Positions 16,623-24,766 of a DNA stretch of 64,000 bases are shown here, in pieces. This DNA is from an uncultured Lachnobacterium sp. GTDB lineage: Bacteria; Bacillota; Clostridia; Lachnospirales; Lachnospiraceae. Below the pieces are notes generated by a model that did not search any database, was not told where the DNA came from, and saw only the letters and a list, made by a program, of their open reading frames with translations. Numbering within the stretch: the stretch's first letter is position 1; each line of letters starts with the position of its first letter. The stretch is from contig URDU01000001.1 in NCBI GenBank assembly GCA_900546625.1, forward strand, positions 124,001 through 188,000, read 5' to 3'. A program made the position numbers and the translations under genes.

Positions 16623-16645
16623 AAAAAGTTTAAGCTAAACTTTTT
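16623..16645. repeat. Perfect 10-bp inverted repeat
   Basis: AAAAAGTTTA and TAAACTTTTT with a three-base loop. It lies downstream of the CRISPR array in array orientation and upstream of the IS66 remnant. It could terminate the array transcript, since the minus-strand stem ends in five T residues, or be an operator. Confidence 0.4.
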
Positions 16646-16751
16646 GGACTGGTATAAAATGTTATGTCTATTTTCTCAAAAAATCATAAAGTATTCTATA
16701 TACTGACTATGAGACGTTTACTAACTTCGTGAACTTGTTGCACACTGTCCG

Positions 16752-17228
16752 ATCTACAACAGTAGAAATTATTCTATATTACTTAACTACAGACCAGTCG
16801 AAAAGACGTTTTCGCATCTACAACAGTAGAAATTATTCTATATTACTTAACCGCCAAGACTTCATGCACGACCAACAATCTACAACAGTAGAAATTATTC
16901 TATATTACTTAACTCATCTATTCGTCAAACAAGTATTTCAATCTACAACAGTAGAAATTTTTCTATATTACTTAACGAAATTTGCCTTATCGTCTTTCTT
17001 CTATCTACAACAGTAGAAATTTTTCTATATTACTTAACTTGGTGCTTACTCCGGTATGCCTGAAATCTACAACAGTAGAAATTTTTCTATATTACTTAAC
17101 AAAGTATATCAAAATGTAAGGCACAAAAATCTACAACAGTAGAAATTTTTCTATATTACTTAACATGAGAGAACGTGCGCACGGCTCTTTATATCTACAA
17201 CAGTAGAAATTATTCTATATTACTTAAC
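16752..17228 (-). CRISPR. Type V-A CRISPR array, 8 repeats and 7 spacers
   Basis: Eight 36-base repeats start at 16752, 16816, 16878, 16941, 17003, 17065, 17129 and 17193, with spacers of 28, 26, 27, 26, 26, 28 and 28 bases. Read on the minus strand each repeat begins GTTAAGTAATATAG and ends AATTTCTACTGTTGTAGAT, the Cas12a crRNA handle with stem UCUAC/GUAGA. The array is therefore transcribed leftwards, on the cas12a strand, and the spacer after the 17193 repeat is leader-proximal. Repeats at 16941-17164 (four of them) carry one T-to-A change at repeat position 17; the other four do not. No spacer has a full match in this window. Confidence 0.98.
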
Positions 17229-17353
17229 TCCAAACTTGTGTATTTGCACAATTTTACGGAGCCAAGCAACTTTATTTTTGTCATTTTATATAACATTTGC
17301 ACAATATATGTTAAGTAATATAGATTATTATAAAATTAAGGCTCAGGTTTGCA
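17229..17353 (-). promoter_or_regulatory. CRISPR leader with probable array promoter
   Basis: An AT-rich 125-base stretch between cas2 and the first repeat. On the minus strand TTAACA (17309-17314), 18 bases and TATAAA (17285-17290) form a plausible promoter. The leader also contains an inverted copy of the first 15 repeat bases (17310-17324) and two direct copies of ATTTGCACAAT (17242-17252, 17295-17305). Confidence 0.6.
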
Positions 17354-17713
17354 TTACGTTATGATGAAAAAATCATTTTCCTCATTTTTGGCATAACCAT
17401 ATCTTAGGACTTCACAACTTGATGACATTTTAAAAATATATACACTATCTGATTGTGAAAATCGTTTTTCAAATGTGTTCGTCAAGTCATTAACTATATT
17501 ATCAACAATTCTTTTGCTGTTGTCAATCTCAAATACTGAATATTGAATTCGATGTCCAAATCTTGACAGATACTTAGCAAAACTGGCTCGTAACTTGTCG
17601 TTTGAAATATCATAGCTTACTATAACCATGTCACATCTGATTTCATAATCAAGTGTCCTCACTTCCATATAATTTATGAAAATATATGGAAGCCGGACAA
17701 AAAATGAAATCAT
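17354..17713 (-). CDS. cas2: CRISPR-associated endoribonuclease/adaptation protein Cas2
   Basis: The core MVIVSYDISNDKLRASFAKY, then LSRFGHRIQYSVFEIDNSKR and SDSVYIFKMSSSCEVLRYGYAK, is a typical type V-A Cas2: the conserved YDIS Asp, the RIQYSVFE strand and the C-terminal GYAK. With the most upstream ATG the product is 119 residues. Internal Met codons at 17668 (104 residues) and 17629 (91 residues) are equally possible, since none has a clear ribosome site. It lies 30 bases after cas12a on the same strand. Its usual partners Cas1 and Cas4 are absent, so it cannot form a normal adaptation complex from this locus alone. Confidence 0.9.
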   Translation of the reverse strand: MISFFVRLPYIFINYMEVRTLDYEIRCDMVIVSYDISNDKLRASFAKYLSRFGHRIQYSVFEIDNSKRIVDNIVNDLTNTFEKRFSQSDSVYIFKMSSSCEVLRYGYAKNEENDFFIIT

Positions 17714-17743
17714 TTAAATTTGAAATAATTATCAAATCATCCA

Positions 17744-20700
17744 TTATAAATACCTTTTATTTTGAATAAAGTCAAACCAGTCCTTATTGGAAATTTTAAG
17801 TTTATCTCTTGAAAACTTACCATCTTCTTTCCAATTCTCTGTAATTTGTTTGATTTCATACAAGCCTTTTAGAGCTATACAGTATGCACCATTAGCATCT
17901 GCGTCTTTAGGTAACGCATCTCCTGCTTTAGCTGAATCATAAAATATATTATTTTCATTGAGCACCGGAGAAATCAAACGATCATAATCCCTGTCTTCTA
18001 ATTCACTCAAACTGTTTCTCATTTGTACAGTCAATTTAAAAATCTCAAATATGTGTTGTACGATTTCATAATCAATAATATCCTGTCTCAGATCATGACC
18101 ATCTCTCCAATTTATATCTGTCATTTCGAGTGTTTTTTCCATATCTTTTGTTATATCAATTGTATCCGATTCATTTGAGAACCTGCCATTGATAAATCTT
18201 CTTTTTATCCTAACTCCGTACGTATATACACTCCAGCTTGACTTTGACATAACAGTATTTTGCGTAATAAAGTTATTATAATCAAATGTAAAACAAAACA
18301 GATTTTTCTCTGGATCATATCTGATACTGTCAAATTTTTTTATAAATTCTCTCTTCGCATCAACTGTTAAATCTTTAAATTTGAATATATTTACAAATCC
18401 GGTTGTAGGATCAATCTTAGATGTATAGGCAGCAGGTACGTAAAATATACAGCCACACTGATGACCGACATTTTTCAGTTTATCCGGAATATATGTAAGC
18501 TGGTATCCCTTTAGAATACCACCGTTTTCAGTTATGAATTTATCTTTAAATACCAAATAGTTAAGTTTGCTGATAAGCATTGTCTCAAACTTCTGGTAAA
18601 CCTGTCGTTCAACCTTAAAACGACCTTTTTTAAATCCGTAACTTAAATCCTCCATTGCAATTATGGCATTATATTTAATAACCATCTTTGAAATTTCATG
18701 AATTACAAGAGATAAATAGCCTTCTTTAATTTCTTTTATTTTGCCGATTTCTTTCCATTCCTTTCGTGCGGTTTGTCGTGCCCCCTCCTGCTGCTTGAGC
18801 TTAATCTGATAATCATATCCGTTAACAATGTTAAACGATTTTTGTTCAACAATATTCCCGCAAGTATCAATTACTGAAACATATATCAGATTTCTTTCAC
18901 CACGATCAATGCCTATTACATGCAACTCCTTTTCTGTGGCAATATATTGTAATATTCTATCATTAATAAAGCTTGTCTTATTGGCTTTAAAATTGATTGT
19001 AATTGGCATATGAAGAAAATATTTATCATATGTATATCTATAATCTTTTACTATATCTTTGGTGGTCTCATGATGACCTACTATATCCTTAAGCTTAGCT
19101 GCTTCATCTGAAAGCTCTTTATCACTTTTATCATTGTAATATTTATAAAGCTCCTGATATATATTTTCCGGTATGTTTTTTCTGACTATCCGGATATTTC
19201 CAAATTGATCTTTTTCCTCCGCTTCATACGTTCTATTAACAAGAATAGAGCCTTTTTTATGAATTATAGGATTCTTTATGCTTGATTTTCTAAAGAAGAT
19301 TTCCGCTTCACCGTTTAATTTCAGCACAATATCCTTTAAATTTTCTTCACTAAACAAGTTCTTCAAATACATAGTATGAAGATTATCATTTCCGGTGCTT
19401 TTCTTTGAAAAATCCTTGTTATATATTTGGAATAAATATAGCTGTCCCTTTTCCTGTAACAATTCAATATCCTTTTCGCTGATATATGTCCAGTCGATTT
19501 TATAGCCTTGCAATTCGACTTCTCTGTAAAATCCGCTGATATCTTCATATGTGGAGGTGTCAGAAAATTCAAAGCCAAAATTCTTCCATTCCGGATGTAT
19601 TGCTATACAGTTCTTAAAATAATCAATCAAATCATGACAAAACGTTATATCAAAATCCTTAGAAGATTTAAGATGCTTATTTTGTTTATAGCCTTCCAAT
19701 ATATAGGCAGACGGCTTATATGTTTCCACTCCGGTTTTTGATGAGAGGAATACCTTGGGGATCATTTTATTTGGACCAGGCAGAAGATTATAAATCATCT
19801 TCTTATAATCCCCTTTATTTTCTGATGTATTACCTTCAATTATCTTTTTGTCAGGCTTATTTTTTGCATTAAATATTCCTAAATAGTACAAATCATCACG
19901 CATGAGAATAATTGCATTATTACTATATTCTTTACTTTTACTCCATCCATCCGCTAGTGTAGGAATACCAAAATTCAATTTAATTTTTTTTGTACTATAT
20001 GGCTTCTGCGTTACATAATTACGCACAAGATTATACAATGAAATTACCGGATATATTTCGTCATATATCTCTTCTAACTCCGCATAAAAATTATTATCTT
20101 TATCTACCAGCTCCTCTGTCATGAAAACCGAACACCAATGAAAAGCATTCATTATTACATCTAGAACATTTTTTAATTCAGATGCTTCCAATTCACTTTC
20201 CACCAGATGAATTTCAGGATTATACTTAAGCTCCTGTGCTTCAAAATTATTCAATATATGTGATATTTCATGTATATATGTCTCTGCTTTAATATTATCA
20301 TCCGGACATAATTTATAATTGCTAACAAGCTCATTGATTTCAGTAATGCTTTTTTGCAGATCATTCTTTACCGCTTTTTTTACCTTGTCAGCTTTAGATT
20401 TACCATTTCCGGGTAATATATTGTTGTAATGAATTTCTAATGCAGTATTTATTGTTTCCCAATCTCTATATGTCTTTTGTGAAACTGATTCATAGAATTT
20501 ACTAACAATATAAATCTTATCAAGATTGTAGCCGTTATAGTTTTCTCCAATCTTACGCAATCTTTCAACGATATGTTTTGAACTAATATTGTCCAAAAAT
20601 CCATTCACTGATTGATAAACCTCTTCATCTGATTCAAATTTATACGGCACCTCATAAGAAGTATCTGCTATGCACAGTATCTGTTTATGAAGCTTTCGCA

Positions 20701-21535
20701 GCTTATAGAGATTTTTGTTTTCTTTATTTTTCTGGCAATATAAATTCATAAATAAATTTACTTTACCGCATATATCATTATAAAAAGATATACCTTCCTG
20801 TGTAATAAATTCCCCATATTTTTCATAAGAATAAATTTCCTCCAGAGACATTTCCTTTAATGAATCCTTCATATCTCCGGATATTTTATTTATATCATCA
20901 TTTGAAAGATTTTTTACAATTCTCCTATACACCAATGCATTACTAAAAAATATTTCTGCATTATCATTAACTATTCTATGACAAGAAGATGAAGATATAT
21001 CATCAGCAGAAAAACAATTAGCCCTGTTTTTAAAATAGTCCTTGAATGATGTTGCAAATCTGGAAAATAATTTAATTACCTGTGTTTTTTCTTCCTTTTC
21101 TGATGCAGAATAATTATTGTTATGAATGACAAATTCAGGAAGAATATCTGAGATTAATTTTGCACTGAACATATTTTTAAATCTATCATCATCTGCAAAT
21201 TTTTTATAGATTGCCTTACGTTTTTCAGCCTGTTCTTTTATAAGTGCGTCTTTATTATCTCCATTTTTTAACTGAATTTCCATTTTCTCAAATAAAGAAG
21301 TCCAGTCAATATCATCAATTGACGATAAAGTTTCTGAAATGAAACCTCTGTAATAATCATCCATGATATCTTTAAGTATCTGACGATTTTCTCCTCTGAG
21401 TTCATCTTCTTTAATTATTCCGTTTTTAACAATAAATTGCTGTGTTGTTTCGGTTGGAATCAGAGCATTCCTAAGAGTCTTCTGTAAAGAAGAAATTCCG
21501 ATAAAATTCTGAAAATTACTTGTTCCGTTATTCAT
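17744..21535 (-). CDS. cas12a: Type V-A CRISPR effector nuclease Cas12a (ErCas12a/MAD7-like)
   Basis: A 1263-residue RNA-guided DNA nuclease that also processes its own crRNA. It starts MNNGTSNFQNFIGISSLQKT and matches, from memory, the Eubacterium rectale Cas12a behind MAD7 at the same length with scattered substitutions. RuvC residues: Asp in GIDRGERNL (about 877), Glu in AMEDLSYGF (about 962) and Asp1213 in DANGAYCIALKG, placed by counting back from the C terminus. The WED/PI, REC and Nuc regions appear full length without frameshift, so it should be active. AAAGGAGAG lies about six bases before the ATG. A crRNA-like RNA gene lies directly upstream and targets its promoter. Confidence 0.98.
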   Translation of the reverse strand: MNNGTSNFQNFIGISSLQKTLRNALIPTETTQQFIVKNGIIKEDELRGENRQILKDIMDDYYRGFISETLSSIDDIDWTSLFEKMEIQLKNGDNKDALIKEQAEKRKAIYKKFADDDRFKNMFSAKLISDILPEFVIHNNNYSASEKEEKTQVIKLFSRFATSFKDYFKNRANCFSADDISSSSCHRIVNDNAEIFFSNALVYRRIVKNLSNDDINKISGDMKDSLKEMSLEEIYSYEKYGEFITQEGISFYNDICGKVNLFMNLYCQKNKENKNLYKLRKLHKQILCIADTSYEVPYKFESDEEVYQSVNGFLDNISSKHIVERLRKIGENYNGYNLDKIYIVSKFYESVSQKTYRDWETINTALEIHYNNILPGNGKSKADKVKKAVKNDLQKSITEINELVSNYKLCPDDNIKAETYIHEISHILNNFEAQELKYNPEIHLVESELEASELKNVLDVIMNAFHWCSVFMTEELVDKDNNFYAELEEIYDEIYPVISLYNLVRNYVTQKPYSTKKIKLNFGIPTLADGWSKSKEYSNNAIILMRDDLYYLGIFNAKNKPDKKIIEGNTSENKGDYKKMIYNLLPGPNKMIPKVFLSSKTGVETYKPSAYILEGYKQNKHLKSSKDFDITFCHDLIDYFKNCIAIHPEWKNFGFEFSDTSTYEDISGFYREVELQGYKIDWTYISEKDIELLQEKGQLYLFQIYNKDFSKKSTGNDNLHTMYLKNLFSEENLKDIVLKLNGEAEIFFRKSSIKNPIIHKKGSILVNRTYEAEEKDQFGNIRIVRKNIPENIYQELYKYYNDKSDKELSDEAAKLKDIVGHHETTKDIVKDYRYTYDKYFLHMPITINFKANKTSFINDRILQYIATEKELHVIGIDRGERNLIYVSVIDTCGNIVEQKSFNIVNGYDYQIKLKQQEGARQTARKEWKEIGKIKEIKEGYLSLVIHEISKMVIKYNAIIAMEDLSYGFKKGRFKVERQVYQKFETMLISKLNYLVFKDKFITENGGILKGYQLTYIPDKLKNVGHQCGCIFYVPAAYTSKIDPTTGFVNIFKFKDLTVDAKREFIKKFDSIRYDPEKNLFCFTFDYNNFITQNTVMSKSSWSVYTYGVRIKRRFINGRFSNESDTIDITKDMEKTLEMTDINWRDGHDLRQDIIDYEIVQHIFEIFKLTVQMRNSLSELEDRDYDRLISPVLNENNIFYDSAKAGDALPKDADANGAYCIALKGLYEIKQITENWKEDGKFSRDKLKISNKDWFDFIQNKRYL

Positions 21536-21549
21536 ATTTTTCTCTCCTT

Positions 21550-21562
21550 TTTATAAAGATAT
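21550..21562 (+). promoter_or_regulatory. Candidate self-target site (PAM plus 9-nt seed) in the cas12a promoter
   Basis: TTTA (21550-21553), a Cas12a PAM, is followed by TAAAGATAT (21554-21562). These nine bases equal the first nine guide bases of the crRNA-like RNA at 21587-21662; pairing breaks down from position 10. The site overlaps the predicted -10 region and start point of cas12a transcription. Confidence 0.7.
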
Positions 21563-21589
21563 GTAATGTGTAGCTAGCGCCTTTGTAAA
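21560..21589 (-). promoter_or_regulatory. Predicted cas12a promoter
   Basis: On the minus strand TTTACA (21584-21589), 18 bases and TACATA (21560-21565); a 16-base alternative uses TTACAT. The -10 match is weak, so the exact box is uncertain. The -35 overlaps the T-run of the upstream terminator. Confidence 0.5.
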
Positions 21590-21611
21590 AAAATAACGTT
21601 TTTTAACGTTA
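21587..21611 (-). terminator. Intrinsic terminator of the crRNA-like RNA
   Basis: On the minus strand TAACGTT-AAAA-AACGTTA forms a perfect 7-bp stem and is followed by seven T residues (21587-21593). It separates the small RNA from cas12a. Confidence 0.85.
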
Positions 21612-21662
21612 CTTCTTTAATACCTGATATCTTTAATCTACCAATAAGTAGAAATTATTTGT
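21587..21662 (-). ncRNA. Candidate cas-regulating crRNA-like RNA (CreR-type) upstream of cas12a
   Basis: A predicted ~75-nt RNA. Positions 21660-21636 are a degenerate direct repeat: AATAATTTCTAC is identical to the array repeat, the loop differs (UUAUUG instead of UGUU) but the stem UCUAC/GUAGA and the final GUAGAU are kept, so Cas12a should bind and process it. A 24-base guide (21635-21612, starting TAAAGATATC) follows, then a perfect terminator. The guide's first nine bases match the site after a TTTA PAM in the cas12a promoter. Crispr-like RNAs that steer a Cas effector to repress its own promoter by partial pairing are known in other CRISPR systems. Function here is inferred. Confidence 0.75.
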
Positions 21663-21668
21663 AATTCA

Positions 21669-21697
21669 AATTTACTATTTTCCTATGGCGATGTCAA
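21669..21697 (-). promoter_or_regulatory. Promoter of the crRNA-like RNA
   Basis: On the minus strand consensus TTGACA (21692-21697), exactly 17 bases, TAAATT (21669-21674). The start would fall near 21662, a few bases before the repeat-like handle. Confidence 0.75.
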
Positions 21698-21862
21698 ATA
21701 TTTTGCTTCAAGAAGTAACAATGGGTCTTTGTTTTTGCTATGTTTGTTTTCTTATCTTCTTACTTTCTTATGATGGCTCTAGCTTAACACATTACGAGTC
21801 CCAAAGTCTGCCCTCGCAACCCGAATTTTTGTTCGAAGCTTTGTTTTTTCACAGATTTATAG

Positions 21863-21868
21863 TATAAT
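21863..21868 (+). promoter_or_regulatory. -10 box of a probably leaderless transcript
   Basis: A perfect TATAAT (21863-21868) with TTTGTT 17 bases upstream. The ATG of the TtcA-like gene begins eight bases after the box, at the expected start point. No feature is visible between 21698 and 21840. Confidence 0.6.
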
Positions 21869-21875
21869 ACCTACC

Positions 21876-22619
21876 ATGAAATTACAAAAATTATACAGCA
21901 AGGTCCGTCAGGCTATTGACGACTACAATATGATAACTGAAAATGACAAAATTGCCATCGGTGTCTCAGGCGGAAAGGATTCTCTCACGCTGCTCTATGC
22001 TCTTTCCGGCATCAGAAGCTTTTATCCTGTGCCCTTTGAGCTTGTAGCGATTGCGGTTGACCTGGGATATGAGGATTTTGATTTAACGCCGGTGAAGGCG
22101 CTGTGCGATGAGCTCTCGGTGGAGTTTTATGTGGTGAAAACTGATATCGGAAGAATATCTCTTGAGAAATCTAAGAATCAGGCTAGTCCCTGCTCATGGT
22201 GTGCCAAACTTAGAAAGGGAGCTTTGAATGATTTTGCGCTGTCTGTCGGCTGCAACAAAATCGCATATGCACACCATATGGATGATATTATAGAGACTAT
22301 GTTTCTTTCCCTGCTATATGAGGGACAGTTTTATTCATTCGCGCCTGTTACACAGCTGGACGGCAGTGGTCTTGCCATCATCCGTCCGCTTATGTATGTC
22401 GGCGAGTCTGATGTGAAGGGCTTTAAGAATAAATACAATCTGCCGGTGTGCAAGAATCCATGTCCTTACGATGGCCACACGCGGCGCGAATATGTAAAAC
22501 AGCTTGTCAGACAGCTCAATCTGGAAAATCCAGGTGTTAAAAAACGGCTTTTTTCTGCTATTCAAAACGGCAACATTGATGATTGGGTGAAATGTACTAA
22601 GCCTTCCGATGCTTCATAG
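21876..22619 (+). CDS. TtcA/TilS-like PP-loop ATPase (tRNA thiolation family)
   Basis: A 247-residue protein of the tRNA 2-thiocytidine synthetase-like family. The PP-loop GVSGGKDSLTLL lies at residues ~29-40. CSWCAKLRKGAL carries the paired Cys, and AYAHHMDDIIETMFLSLLYEG and the late CKNPCPYDG follow the TtcA layout. Such enzymes adenylate a tRNA base and replace oxygen with sulfur through a Fe-S cluster. No ribosome site exists before the ATG and the -10 box abuts it, so the mRNA is probably leaderless. Its 3' end overlaps the convergent GGDEF gene by 23 bases. Confidence 0.85.
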   Translation: MKLQKLYSKVRQAIDDYNMITENDKIAIGVSGGKDSLTLLYALSGIRSFYPVPFELVAIAVDLGYEDFDLTPVKALCDELSVEFYVVKTDIGRISLEKSKNQASPCSWCAKLRKGALNDFALSVGCNKIAYAHHMDDIIETMFLSLLYEGQFYSFAPVTQLDGSGLAIIRPLMYVGESDVKGFKNKYNLPVCKNPCPYDGHTRREYVKQLVRQLNLENPGVKKRLFSAIQNGNIDDWVKCTKPSDAS

Positions 22620-24255
22620 TGCGCTTTTTCTCATACATCCGGGAATCAGCCTCACGGATTATCTCATTAACATCCTTTGTGCTGTTTTCGTTTTGCACAG
22701 CATATCCCATGGCAGCTGTGATTGGCACTATATCATTTCCATCAGTGATACATCCGAGGTTCTCCATCATTTTTTTACTTGCATTCAAAAATTCAGCCTC
22801 GATATCCGGTTTTGTCGAGATAAATACGAATTCATCACCACCGATTCGGTAGCACTGTCCGTATTTCCCGAGAGAAGCACTCATCACATCTGCAACGCGT
22901 TTTATCATCTCATCACCCTTTTGGTGGCCCATCGTATCATTTATTTTTTTCAGATTGTTTACATCATAAATCGCAAACAGCATGTATGATTTTTCGTCAG
23001 CTTCAAGTTCCTTGACCTTTTCCATATAAGAAGTGCGGTTGAGCAAATCAGTAAGACCGTCATGATATGCCAGACGGCTCAACAGCTCATTTTTGATATT
23101 ACGCTGATAAGATGCGAGGAACTTTTTCATAATCTGTACTATTTCCATGAAAAAGAATATCAATATACCAAGTCTGATAAAATAGCTTGTTTCACGTCCC
23201 GTACCTCGCCATAGAACAATGATATCCGTCAAAGCCATAAAACTTAGAACAATACAGCCTATATTGTGATATATATTCTCTTTTGGTGCCTGTACAATGC
23301 CCTTTATCGTTGAAACAAGAATAAAGAGCATAGAAATCGCAAATACAACATGTGCCGGAAAAAGTGTCTCATGATAATCCATGATTCCGGTTATTTCCAA
23401 AACAAAACTGCCTGCAAATACTATCTCGCCAATTACGCATAGTATCGCACTTATACGTTTACTATAGCTGTCATACATCTGACTTAAAAATAGTAAAAAC
23501 GGTGGAATAGCAAGCCTCATAGTAGCTTCTGCTATCATATGATATATATGGGCATCTCCAAAAACCAGCTGCAGATATCGTCCGTCTGTTGTAAGAAATA
23601 ATCCTGCTACAAATGCTGTAGCACCAAGATTCAAAAACTCAATCCCTACTATCTTTTGCCTTGTAAGAGGAATAAATAGCAAAAGCATCACAACCCCCAG
23701 TGCCATAATAATAAAGCTGATGCAGAAGGGATTGAATCTTTTTTGTTGTTGAAACTGCATGATATCAGAGATATCGCCTATGTACATTTCATCGAGCTTT
23801 GCACTGTCGTCATCCTTATATGGATTTTCGATTTCAATAGTAAGAAGCTTTCCGTCAGTTCCCTCAGGAATAAGCACATTTACAAAAAGTGCTCCCGGTG
23901 TCTTTCCAAAAAGCTGTGAACTGAAATACTTATTCCGGTATCGGCATACTCCATCTATAAGCACTTTGATGTTTGATGTCTTTGCAAAGAAAAACAATGT
24001 TTTATTACAATCAGCTGCCGTTATAGTACGATGGATTACTGTAGTGCCTGATAAATGGTCCAGTGAAGCCTCAGATTCCTCACTATTTAGCCATCCGGTT
24101 GAAAAATCAGAATATGTACTGTATGCTTTTTTCTCATGGTTATTCACCGGAGCGAGTGCACTGATTACAACCATTAATGTAGCAAAAATCAATACGAAAT
24201 ATATTATCACAGGAAATTTGTTTGTTACAAATCCTTTTTTTAATGATTTATCCAT
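22597..24255 (-). CDS. Membrane diguanylate cyclase (GGDEF domain)
   Basis: A 552-residue protein. One N-terminal transmembrane segment (VIIYFVLIFATLMVVISALA) and an extracytoplasmic region of about 150 residues are followed by a block of roughly seven hydrophobic segments (residues ~185-380), a 7TM sensor-like arrangement. The C-terminal GGDEF domain contains RIGGDEFVFIS near residue 470, an intact catalytic motif, so it should make cyclic di-GMP. No EAL domain. The ATG at 24255 has AAGGA six bases upstream; an ATG five codons earlier overlaps that site and is less likely. Signal unknown. Confidence 0.87.
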   Translation of the reverse strand: MDKSLKKGFVTNKFPVIIYFVLIFATLMVVISALAPVNNHEKKAYSTYSDFSTGWLNSEESEASLDHLSGTTVIHRTITAADCNKTLFFFAKTSNIKVLIDGVCRYRNKYFSSQLFGKTPGALFVNVLIPEGTDGKLLTIEIENPYKDDDSAKLDEMYIGDISDIMQFQQQKRFNPFCISFIIMALGVVMLLLFIPLTRQKIVGIEFLNLGATAFVAGLFLTTDGRYLQLVFGDAHIYHMIAEATMRLAIPPFLLFLSQMYDSYSKRISAILCVIGEIVFAGSFVLEITGIMDYHETLFPAHVVFAISMLFILVSTIKGIVQAPKENIYHNIGCIVLSFMALTDIIVLWRGTGRETSYFIRLGILIFFFMEIVQIMKKFLASYQRNIKNELLSRLAYHDGLTDLLNRTSYMEKVKELEADEKSYMLFAIYDVNNLKKINDTMGHQKGDEMIKRVADVMSASLGKYGQCYRIGGDEFVFISTKPDIEAEFLNASKKMMENLGCITDGNDIVPITAAMGYAVQNENSTKDVNEIIREADSRMYEKKRTMKHRKA

Positions 24256-24281
24256 AAAAATTCCTTTCATACTTATAGCTT

Positions 24282-24728
24282 TTACAGCTTGTCAGAATCC
24301 AGTACAATCGTAAATGGTCCGTCATTCTCAAGTTCTATCTTCATATCAGCTCCAAATACTCCTCTTTGTACCCCGGGAACTGCCTTCTCACACTCGCTGA
24401 TGCAGTATTCGTAAAGCTCATTTGCCATGTCAGGACTTCCTGCTTCCACAAATGATGGCCGATTACCCTTCTTACAGTTTGCATAAAGCGTAAACTGCGA
24501 TATGAGAAGGAGCCTTCCGTTTACATCATTTATCGAAAGGTTTGTCTTGTCATTCTCATCGGCAAAGATTCTCATATTTACAAGCTTTTTAATCATTTTA
24601 TCAGCAATTTCTTTAGTATCAGTCTCTGCCACTCCTATCAAAACGCACAGCCCCTTTTCTATGCTGCCGGTTATATTTCCATCTATAGTGCATTTTGCAT
24701 GGTTTACACGCTGTATTACAAATCTCAT
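24282..24728 (-). CDS. dtd: D-aminoacyl-tRNA deacylase
   Basis: A 148-residue enzyme that hydrolyses D-amino acids from mischarged tRNA. The N-terminal [17 protein letters not shown], the catalytic [20 protein letters not shown] and a Gly-cisPro-type stretch replaced by [22 protein letters not shown] are as in Dtd. Full length. AAGGAG is ten bases before the ATG. Its leader carries a 41-base hairpin element also found before lexA. Confidence 0.93.
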   Translation of the reverse strand: MRFVIQRVNHAKCTIDGNITGSIEKGLCVLIGVAETDTKEIADKMIKKLVNMRIFADENDKTNLSINDVNGRLLLISQFTLYANCKKGNRPSFVEAGSPDMANELYEYCISECEKAVPGVQRGVFGADMKIELENDGPFTIVLDSDKL

Positions 24729-24766
24729 TATTATATAGTCTCCTTATTATGTTATTTACATATTAT

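Noticed and set aside
16729..17016. An open frame of 95 residues with internal repeats
   Set aside because: It is the CRISPR array read through; the repeated peptide reflects the DNA repeats.
21685..21867. A 60-residue open frame between the CRISPR locus and the TtcA-like gene
   Set aside because: It has no ribosome site, overlaps the promoters found there, and has no protein-like composition.
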